From Rhypophila decipiens (Eukaryota > Ascomycota > Sordariomycetes > Sordariales > Naviculisporaceae): a DNA stretch of 50,814 nucleotides. A model generated the notes under the pieces. That model did no database searches. It saw only the letters and a list, made by a program, of their open reading frames with translations, and was not told the DNA's origin. Positions 43,701 to 50,814 of the stretch are shown here, in pieces. The translations under genes and the position numbers were made by a program. How positions within the stretch are numbered: position 1 is the stretch's first letter; each line of letters begins with the position of its first letter. The stretch is taken from contig MU858288.1 of NCBI GenBank assembly GCA_033297075.1, positions 1-50,814 on the forward strand, written 5' to 3'.

Positions 43701-46667
43701 ATCCGGTACATTGAGACGGGAATGCTCAAGGGCCGTGCCAACATTAATTATCTCGTTTTCAGCTTCACGGGAAACATTGACTCCAAGAAGCTCGAGGAAG
43801 CCTGCAAAATCTTGGTTGAAATCCACCCCATTATGCGCACAGCTTTCATCCCGTACAGTCGACGCGTGTACCAAGCTGTTATCAAGACACCCGAGATCGA
43901 GTTCAAGCGGCAGTCATGCCCGACATGGAGACTGAGCAGCCTTTTGGAAAAAGCCATCCGCAAAGACCAATCCGCCCCCATCGCCTTCTGTTCTCCCATG
44001 ACCAAGTTCATGTTCCTCGACGGCGGCAAGCAGTCGACACTGGTAGTGAGGCTTTCCAAGGCACAGTACGATGATCTGTCCATTGCCCTCCTGGTCAAGG
44101 ATCTGAAGAGACTGTACGACGGTACCCAAAGCACGCCTCGTCGACCATCATATTGCGACTTTGTCCGATGTGTACAGGCTGCGAACCAGGCCGGCGCCGA
44201 GGAGTACTGGCGGACTCTGCTCGAGGGAGGCACCATGACGCAGATTGTCGGCCATATCCAACCATATCCCGTCACCGCGAACACCAAGGCCCTCAAACAT
44301 CTGATGCCTATAGGCTCGCTCTCGAGCCTTGGAATCTCATTCGAGACGGTCTTGAAGAGTGCTTGGGGGATGGTCCTGGCAAGTCTTTCTGGTTCGTCCG
44401 ACGTTGTGTTTGGTGAAATCATCGACGGACGCCATGTGAGGCTTGGTGGGGGGTATGCAATTGCTGGAGTGATGGGCCCGACCATTAACGCAATCCCTGT
44501 TCGTGTTCAGTTCCCCGAGACTCCCTTGACACCGTTGGCATTGCTCCAATATGTCCATGCACAGCGCATTGCCGGCATCCCGTTCGAAAACCTTGGAACT
44601 TTGACCATTGTTGAGAAATGCACGCCGTGGCCGTACTGGACCCGGTTCAGTTCCCTCGTTCAGCATCAGTTTGAGGACACCGCCATCAGCCCTTCGGAGC
44701 CCAAGTCCTTCCACCTTGGCAGCGCGACTTGCAAGTTCACTGTCATGGAGTCCAAAGCCCAGGATATTCCCGATTTGTTTGTCCGGTCCATTGTTCGGGG
44801 TCCGGGGCGAGTCGAGCTGTCGATATCGTTCTGCGCCGACCGAATCCCGGAACCGTTTGCCGAGCACGCCCTCCGCACTCTCTGCGCAACCATCAGTTTG
44901 CTTACCAGCGTCAGCATCATGCAGCCCATCATTCCATGCGGGTATCAATACAGGGCGGTCCAGAGACGGATACCCCTCGTGCCACCAGTCTCACTGCCTC
45001 CCGCTTCCGTCGACTCGACCTTTAACCTCTCGCCCGACCAGACACACGCAATACAGTCAATGATTTCCAACGCATGGACGACAGTGCTCAATCCTCGTGT
45101 ACTGGGCGTTCCAGAATCACAGATCCACAACGCGGCGTTTTACGATCTTTGGGGCAGTTTGATCCCGGCCGCTCAGCTCACAGCCCATCTCAACCGCGAG
45201 CTGCCCAAGATCAAGATGACTGGGACGAATGTTGACCTAACCAACGTCAAGCTGACTATGGAAGAGATTGTCGAGCATCCGACTATGCTCAAGCAGTTCG
45301 AACTCATCCTCAGACGGATCAGACAACAAGTTACCACCCCTGCACCGAAGGGCAAGGACAAAGAGAAAGAGAAGGAGAAAGAGGCCGTGGCCGCAGCTGT
45401 ATCGGTGGAGCCCACGGCAGCCGAGCAGCCCAAGTTGACAACATCAGCCACCACCCGAAAGAAAGCGAACGTCAATCTCTCCGTGTCGACGGCTGCGCTT
45501 GGGAGCCGAATCCGCCGACTAGCCAGTACTGTCGTGCGATCGAACGACATGGGCAAGTCGCCCCCGCTGCCAAATTCTGCAGCTACCGCGTCCCCTGGAG
45601 GTGGTCATACTTCCTTTGCAGATATCATGTCGCCCTTTTCTCCAAAGTCGAAGAGATCCAACAGCATGCTGAACCCATTGGGAAGTCACCCGCCCAATGG
45701 CAGCAATGGAACGACTCCGATCACGACGCCGATATCCCGCGACGCTCCACAGTTGCCCAGTCTCCCGTCTTTTATGCCGATTGCCGAGGACGAAGCAGCA
45801 TCGTCATCTTCAGGTGATAAGGGCAAGTCTGCCAATGGCGATGCTCCCTCTTTTGGGCCCGTCACTCTCACAATACCGACTGGGTTCGAGGCGAGCGTTT
45901 TGACCAGCAACGGCAACGATAACAACAGGGGTGCTGTCAATGGCCGCCGCAGCCTGTCGGTGGATGGTACTATGACGGATGGTGATGGCAGCAGTGCTCG
46001 GTCCAGGACATCGATGGGCGATTTCGAGTCGCAGGTCGGAGATCCGATTGCCGCCGCGGCGGGGGATAACTCGCATGTTCATGTCGCGAGGTTGGTGGTG
46101 CCTGTGGCAGTTCCCGTACCGTTGCCGGTGCAGGTGTCCGTTACCGGGGGGCGTTCCTCACCTGGCATCTTGGCTAGCCCGCTGGGGAGGGCTACTGGAG
46201 GAGAGGAGGAAGATCTGGTTAGTCCTTTGACCGCGACCACGGGAGGGACAAGTCCCAATCCTGGACATGGCGGGGGCCGGTTCAATTTCGAGGGACTGGG
46301 GATTGGCAGGGTTGGCACGATGCCCACGACGACGAATACCGATACTGGAAGTACTGGCACACCCGCTGCGACTAACGGTGATGCAGGTGGTGGGACCACG
46401 AGGTTATCGGACGCCAGCATGGCTGTTGTCTCGCACTCGACAGCGGGTTCAGGTGGTCAGTTCGAAGGGATGACGGGGCCTATTCACATTGCCCTTCCTA
46501 TTCCAGTACCTGGAACAGGGGGCGCAGGTCAGGTCCCCACGGCGATCATGGTGACTGGTCCCGGGCCGGATGCAGACAGTGACCCGACGGGGACCGGTAG
46601 AGGCGGTGCTGGTACCGCGACGAACAGTATTTATGGAAAGACGGGGTTGTCACCTATCGTGAGTTGA
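37727..46667 (+). CDS. NRPS-derived giant protein with inactivated carrier domains
   Basis: Two exons, 37727-40687 and 40740-46667 (52-bp intron, GTAGGT, branch GCTAAC), 2962 residues, no stop. Domains: carrier T1 (about 25-95); C-terminal remnant of an adenylation domain (175-260); T2 (290-355); epimerisation-type domain (370-815) with HHLAVD at 508-513, EHGRE at 640-644 and VGWFTS; condensation domain (845-1280); adenylation domain (1300-1800); T3 (1830-1905); condensation domain (1945-2380); T4 (2415-2510); disordered tail (2518-2962). The phosphopantetheine Ser is replaced in every T domain: D59, E320, D1872, L2461. Condensation HHxxxDG reads STALCDS (982-988) and SKAQYDD (2093-2099), without catalytic His. 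Adenylation motifs are eroded: PTSSNEARGV for the P-loop, TGH for TGD (H1671), though K1798 is kept. Start: first ATG, good context; upstream frame has only GTG. No tailoring genes adjoin. Confidence 0.88.
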
Positions 46668-47152
46668 GCCTACTCTGAGCTCAAGGAAACCTAAACGACC
46701 TAAAAGCCGGAAAAGAGCATTATAAGGCTTTACGAGGAGGACAAACTGACACAACATAATGACGCTTATGACATACCACTGCGGTTCTTTTCTAGACTCG
46801 TGGCTTCTCGGCATTACATTCTTTGCATTCGTTTCTTTTATTTCATTTTATTTCTGTTGGGACTGATCGAGGCGAGTTTACTTCTTTATTGACATAGCAG
46901 GCTGGTGTTTTTTGGATTCATTCATGTTTGGACATGTTCAACTTTGCGATACCACATTTGTATTATGTACCTACCAACCGGAGCCTGCTTATATACCATA
47001 TTTTTATATTTACATGTTTAGCATTAAGGTCATCAAAGTACAAAAGAAAGACAGCTGTTAGTTGCTCTGATAAAAGTACGACTGCCGATCACAAAAACAT
47101 GAAGAAAAAACCCAATCAATTGACCGCCTAGATAGAGCAAGGAAATGCGAAC

Positions 47153-47157
47153 AAAAA
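47153..47157 (-). terminator. RNA polymerase III terminator (T5)
   Basis: On the minus strand a run of five T follows the tRNA 3' end after four bases, the standard Pol III stop signal. Confidence 0.8.
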
Positions 47158-47161
47158 TATA

Positions 47162-47260
47162 TGGACGAGCTGGGAATCGAACCCAGGACCTTTCGCAGTC
47201 CATTCTACCCAAGGGAAGAAAGCTGCTAAGCGAACGCTCTACCAACTGAGCCACACGCCC
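47162..47260 (-). tRNA. tRNA-Ala (anticodon AGC) with 26-nt intron
   Basis: The minus strand folds as a tRNA. The acceptor stem GGGCGTG pairs with CTCGTCC, with a G3:U70 pair, the identity mark read by alanyl-tRNA synthetase. The D arm is GCTC AGTTGGTA GAGC, the anticodon stem TTCGC/GCGAA, and the T arm CTGGG TTCGATT CCCAG; the discriminator is A. The loop reads TT-AGC-A; the anticodon is at 47225-47227. An intron of 26 nt at 47198-47223 sits one base 3' of the anticodon, the canonical place for nuclear tRNA introns. Without it the tRNA is 73 nt. No CCA is encoded, as expected for a eukaryote. Confidence 0.96.
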
Positions 47261-48332
47261 TGGATGATTGGTTGTTGAAGTTTGGATGAGTAATGGGCTC
47301 CTTGAGGACCCACGCTACTGCAGTTCCCGAACCCCGACCCGCTCACCCCTTTTCAACTCAACTTTCTTGACGTCTGATAAGAATGGGCATGCTATATGAT
47401 TAAATTGCTTGAACTAAGCCTAGCTTGGACTCGTATCTCAATATACAATTGTCACATTCGCAGTCTCAATATGTTCCTGGGCTTCCAAGGCTTCATGTTC
47501 CATGACATGCTCCCAACCTGGTTCCCTTCTGATAAAGTGATGCAGCTACTACTGCAGACGGCGAAAGGAAGGGAATGTACAATAAGACTCTGTTCACAGG
47601 ACCATCATCTTCAAGTGAGATTCACTTGTTGGAGTTAGACCTGCATGCCCCATCCGAGTCTCTGAAAGAAGGCGAACCACCCTCCAGCGGGAGTCGCTGC
47701 GCCATAGAAAGACTGCTGCCACGGCGTGAATATACCTGTTAAGAGGTTCAAGTAAGGTTAGCATCGCATTACTTCAAATTCAATGACGGCGGTTTGTCCA
47801 ATGGCAGAGAAAGAGAGAACCTCCAGGCCGGGCAACAACATACCCTTAGTCAGTCCTAAAATCACTGTCTTCTCTAAGCACCTTACGACCTCTTATCATT
47901 CCATATAATACTACCGACGGTGCAATGTGTCAAGGAGTCAAGTCACTGTCGACGCCTCTAGCCGCACCACTGGACTAAACGAAGCTGAGCCCCCACGTAG
48001 TAGTTGTACGGATATTTTGGGTGGGTATAGCAATTGTTGCCACATTGCCCGGTTGACCTGACTGTACACACACACATGTTGTAGCACCATACCCACGGTG
48101 AAGTTATGCAAGCTTATCGCGGGCTGATTGCATTGCATGCATCACCGCGCCGGTTTAATAAAAGAGAGATGATAGTAAGAAGAGGGAAAAGAACGAGGAA
48201 AGGGCCAGAGTTCAAAACTTTTGTTCTCTCACTCCTAGCACTAGCTACGTGGCAGTGTCTGTAGTGCCTAGCACTTCGGTCTTTTACCTTGTTGTACCAC
48301 GCACTCTCATACATTGCACTCCGTCTTCAACT

Positions 48333-49235
48333 ATGGCTTCAAGTTCGTTCACCCGTCCACAGGCCAACGAAACCCCGTATACATCGGCATCGCTTATGCG
48401 CGCTACATGGGAATCTAACGACGAGATTCAGGATGGCGTTGATAGTGATATAGAGAACATCAAAGGCATACTCATCGAAACCTACAAATTCCAAGACGTC
48501 TTATGGCGCATGCCCTACACTACAACTACGGCGGATGTGATTGCATATATCAACCAACATGCGAGCAGCAAAGGCTCTAAGCACCTTTTTGTCTTCTATT
48601 ACTCCGGTCATGGGGGTCGAAAGGGCAACCCCAATTCCAAGCTTTTACTCAAAACGTAAGTTTACCTCCAACCTTCCCTGGTTCTATAAACTGTTTGAAA
48701 AAGACCGGTATTAATTCCCCCACCAGAGAATATAAGGATTGCAAGGAGCTGGTTTACGACGACATTCATCGGGCTCTTTACAGCCTTCGTTGCGACGTCC
48801 TAGTGATCCTCGACTGTTGCCGTATAACAAGTATAGTCAGCCTTTATCCAAAGCCCGACGAAACGCGTTCAGACGGGAGAAAGAAGATGGTAAACGTGCA
48901 TCATTTTACATTCACCCCCTCAGGCCCCTCTCCAGATGTTTGTTGATGGCCAACAAAACAACAAACAGGTTTTCATCGGCGCATGCGCGGCTAGCGAAGT
49001 GTCAATGGGGCGGAGCGACCTGACTCTCACCTACAGACTGTGTAAAGCCACCAAGGCCGTTAATGGCTGGCCAGTATCACTCTGTGTGATACTAGGCGAA
49101 CTGAACTACGAGACGACACAGGCGCGGAAAAGTGTCTCTGAACAGGTCTGGCCCGATGTGCATTTCGCTGACATCGATGACTCTTCACCTAAGGAGGGGC
49201 GGGATATGTTTCTCCACAGGATTCCCGGTGCCTAA
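48333..49235 (+). CDS. Stand-alone caspase-like (peptidase C14 type) protein
   Basis: Three exons: 48333-48655, 48727-48889 and 48936-49235; introns of 71 bp (GTAAGT..CCAG) and 46 bp (GTAAAC..CCAG); 261 residues. The p20-like core is clear: residues 67-90 (ADVIAYINQHASSKGSKHLF then VFYYSGHGG) give the catalytic His at about 93, and LRCDVLVILDCC gives the catalytic Cys at about 139. The last exon (QVFIGACAASEVSMGRSDLTLTYRL) matches the 'ACGxxEVA...FT' strand after the Cys in fungal caspase-fold proteins. The early part (MRATWESNDEIQDGVDSDIENIKGIL) lacks a pro-domain. Many fungal relatives are fused to NACHT/WD40 receptors; this one is free-standing. It may be a protease or a signalling fold in cell death. 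The second intron is short and the least certain; an alternative GTATAG donor would change the p20/p10 linker but breaks the frame. Confidence 0.75.
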
Positions 49236-49414
49236 AGCTGTCACACGGCGCTTTGCACGGTTACCTATACTATGTAGTAATGGTTATATAGCTAGTTGTC
49301 CGGACTTGAACAGGAATTAACAACAGGTGTTTGGTTAGGTTATTTAGTTAATTTAGTGCCTTGAGAAAGCCAACAGTAACTCATTGCCAAGACCTGAATA
49401 CACTGAAAGGAATA

Positions 49415-49442
49415 ACGTATGTGATAAGCGAGTTGAACACTT
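49415..49442 (+). repeat. Left terminal inverted repeat (28 bp, shortened)
   Basis: It equals the right terminal repeat read on the other strand except for one substitution and the absence of a 17-bp block (ATGAACAGACAAGCGAG). That block ends in the same AAGCGAG that precedes it, so the loss is explained by slippage between the two AAGCGAG copies. Confidence 0.85.
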
Positions 49443-49495
49443 TTGACGCGACCTAGCTCCTCTCCCCAAAACACCAAATTCCTCAACAACCTAAA

Positions 49496-49927
49496 ATGTC
49501 TCTTCCTTCCTACGAAACTAGAGTAAACTTGGCCCTTAAGGCTATTCAAGACGACCCCAAATTAAGCATTCGAGCTGCAGCAAGGATCTATCAGGTTACA
49601 GTCAATACTATACGCAACCGACGCGACGGCAAAGCTGCACGACGCGATATTCCAGCCAATTCACGCAAACTTACGGATTTAGAGGAGAAAACGATTGTTC
49701 AGTATATAATTCAGCTATGTACACGCGCATTCCATCCCCGGCTTTCGTACGTGGAAGATATGGCCAACCGATTACTCCGCGAACGCGACGCGCCACCTGT
49801 TGGCGTACGATGGGCTCACAACTTTATCAAACGCCAACCAGAACTTCGGACGCGTTTTACGCGTAAGTACGACTACCAGAGGGCCAAATGCGAAGATCCA
49901 AACGTTATTCGCAAGTGGTTTGCATAG
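49496..49927 (+). CDS. Truncated pogo/Fot1 transposase: DNA-binding part only
   Basis: 143 residues from a good ATG. The first half is a psq-type helix-turn-helix (LALKAIQDDPKLSIRAAARI then YQVTVNTIRNRRDGK). The second is a CENP-B/Tc5-type HTH (KLTDLEEKTIVQYIIQLCTR, VEDMANRLLRERD, VRWAHNFIKRQPELRTR). It ends KCEDPNVIRKWFA then TAG; in full-length relatives this point leads into the DDE domain. The stop arises at the junction of an internal deletion, in a frame that differs from the C-terminal remnant. The protein could still bind the terminal repeats and so compete with an active transposase. Confidence 0.8.
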   Translation: MSLPSYETRVNLALKAIQDDPKLSIRAAARIYQVTVNTIRNRRDGKAARRDIPANSRKLTDLEEKTIVQYIIQLCTRAFHPRLSYVEDMANRLLRERDAPPVGVRWAHNFIKRQPELRTRFTRKYDYQRAKCEDPNVIRKWFA

Positions 49928-50630
49928 CAAAGAAATCGAGGAGCTTATGCGCATGCATGTTACGCATATTAGCAAACTTGAGTTTCTTTGTTCGTTCAGA
50001 AAAGCTTTTTTTGCTTCTTTTACAGAAGAAAACATCCAAGGAGGTTTTGCTGGGGCTGGCCTAGTGCCGTACGACCCAGAGAGGGTGATATCTAAGCTGG
50101 ATGTGCGAATTCGAACTCCAACACCGCCAACTTCAAGTCCAAGTACAACCCTACCTTGGACCTCTCAAACACCACATAACCCTCGAGAAGCCACTTCACA
50201 GTCAGAGCTTATTAAAACTCGAATTTCCAACCATCAAGGCAGCTCTCCAACATCTATGTTAATTGTTGTGGACCAATTGGCTAAAGGTACAATGGCGGTG
50301 ATGCATGAAGTCGCCCTTCTACGTACGGAGGTCTCGGCACTACGAAAGGCCAATGAGGAGCTTAGCAAGCGACGGAGAGCCAAAAAAACACGTGTTCGGC
50401 TTGGAGGGTCACTTACTGTACAAGAGGCACAAGATCTACTAGATCAAAAGGCTGTAGGTGAGCAAGTAGCCCAAGAAATGCCGCAGAATAGTGGTAGTGC
50501 AGGGGGGTCTCGTACGAAGATTCGGTGCTGTGGCGTGTGCGGCAAGCCTGGCCATAACGCACGCACATGTAAGGAGACTGCAGAATCGTCTGATTCATCA
50601 GTTTCTGAATCAGTTATTGTTATTTCCTAA
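49922..50630 (+). pseudogene. C-terminal remnant of pogo/Fot1 transposase
   Basis: In a different frame from the N-terminal part, the sequence resumes at SKEIEELMRMHVTHISKLEF then CSFRKAFFASFTEENIQGGF, the typical post-catalytic part of Fot1-like transposases. A coiled segment (MHEVALLRTEVSALRKANEE) and a CCHC zinc knuckle (CGVCGKPGHNARTC) follow near the C-terminus. Both are usual in fungal pogo transposases. No ATG in frame precedes it, so it is probably not translated. Confidence 0.85.
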
Positions 50631-50674
50631 TGTTGTGGTTGTGTAATTGAGGATAATTATAGTAAGGTTGTAGG

Positions 50675-50719
50675 AAGTGTTCAACTCGCTTGTCTGTTCA
50701 TCTCGCTTATCATATACGT
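50675..50719 (-). repeat. Right terminal inverted repeat (45 bp)
   Basis: Read from the end inwards on the minus strand it starts ACGTATATGATAAGCGAG, then a 17-bp block, then TTGAACACTT. It is the complete form; the left repeat lacks the 17-bp block. Confidence 0.85.
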
Positions 50720-50814
50720 TACAGATATAAGAGGGATGTTGACGTCAAAGAGACCGAGAAGACAATAAGCCATGTCTTCCACTCCGAAAGTTTTCCGCTT
50801 TAATGCCCACGATA
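50720..50814. other. Right flank, nothing seen
   Basis: Unique-looking sequence after the TA duplication. It is too short to judge. Confidence 0.4.

Larger units (their letters stand above)
46668..48332. other. Intergenic with tRNA gene
   Basis: Apart from the tRNA at 47162-47260 no gene is supported here. Open frames near 47396-47638 and 48114-48314 are short and without features. Confidence 0.5.
49415..50719 (+). mobile_element. Internally deleted pogo/Fot1-type transposon
   Basis: The 1305-bp element has both ends. It begins ACGTATGTGATAAGCGAG and ends with the reverse complement of ACGTATATGATAAGCGAG. TA dinucleotides flank it at 49413-49414 and 50720-50721, the target duplication of pogo/Tc1 superfamily elements. 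Inside are the N-terminal DNA-binding part and the C-terminal part of a pogo-type transposase, but the DDE catalytic core is missing. It cannot move on its own but should be movable by a full-length relative. Confidence 0.9.

Noticed and set aside
37727..46667. Calling a secondary-metabolite gene cluster around the NRPS-type gene
   Set aside because: The neighbours are a phosphoesterase, a tRNA and a caspase-like gene; no tailoring oxidase, methyltransferase, regulator or transporter adjoins, and the carrier sites are missing.
49800..50630. A 276-residue protein from 49800
   Set aside because: The frame begins at a TTG and its first 40 residues are the shadow of the N-terminal transposase frame; only the part after about 49922 is transposase.

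Overview
The window is nuclear DNA of a filamentous ascomycete (Pezizomycotina, most like a Sordariomycete). Genes are far apart. Their introns are short (45-107 bp) with GT..AG ends and CTAAC/CTGAC-type branch points. The families present are fungal: a LIS1/NudF protein, an XMAP215/Stu2 protein, an MFS hexose transporter, an NRPS-derived giant protein, and Tc1 and pogo/Fot1 DNA transposons. There is one tRNA gene. I reconstructed the splicing by hand; splice phases are consistent for every join listed.

Layout. 1-572: intact N-terminal part of a Tc1-like transposase running off the left edge. 1.2-2.6 kb (-): multi-pass membrane protein. 4.2-5.2 kb (-): short-chain dehydrogenase. 6.8-10.5 kb (-): 1221-residue disordered, repeat-bearing protein. 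11.6-14.1 kb (-): unrecognised four-exon protein. 17.2-18.9 kb (+): hexose transporter. 21.0-24.0 kb (-) and 25.8-27.3 kb (+): divergent pair encoding the microtubule polymerase (XMAP215/Stu2) and the dynein regulator NudF/LIS1. 28.2-29.9 kb (-): unknown protein. 31.2 kb (-): small unknown protein. 32.6-34.0 kb (-): Dcr2-like metallophosphoesterase. 37.7-46.7 kb (+): NRPS-derived protein of 2962 residues. 47.2 kb (-): intron-containing tRNA-Ala(AGC). 48.3-49.2 kb (+): stand-alone caspase-like protein. 49.4-50.7 kb: complete, internally deleted pogo/Fot1 element with a TA target duplication.

Two things stand out. First, the giant NRPS-derived gene has a fully open reading frame, but all four carrier domains lack the serine that holds phosphopantetheine (D, E, D and L at that place). 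Both condensation-type domains that should form bonds lack the catalytic His, and the adenylation motifs are eroded. It looks like a maintained pseudo-enzyme rather than a synthetase. Second, a family of AT-rich tandem repeats with a 22-bp period occurs in three separate intergenic places (20.1, 30.5-30.7 and 34.2-34.4 kb). Two of them share a clear consensus. A 16-base exact match to that repeat lies in a linker of the NRPS-derived gene.

The genes do not form an obvious metabolic cluster. They are mostly housekeeping or cytoskeletal genes in the middle, with mobile elements at both edges.
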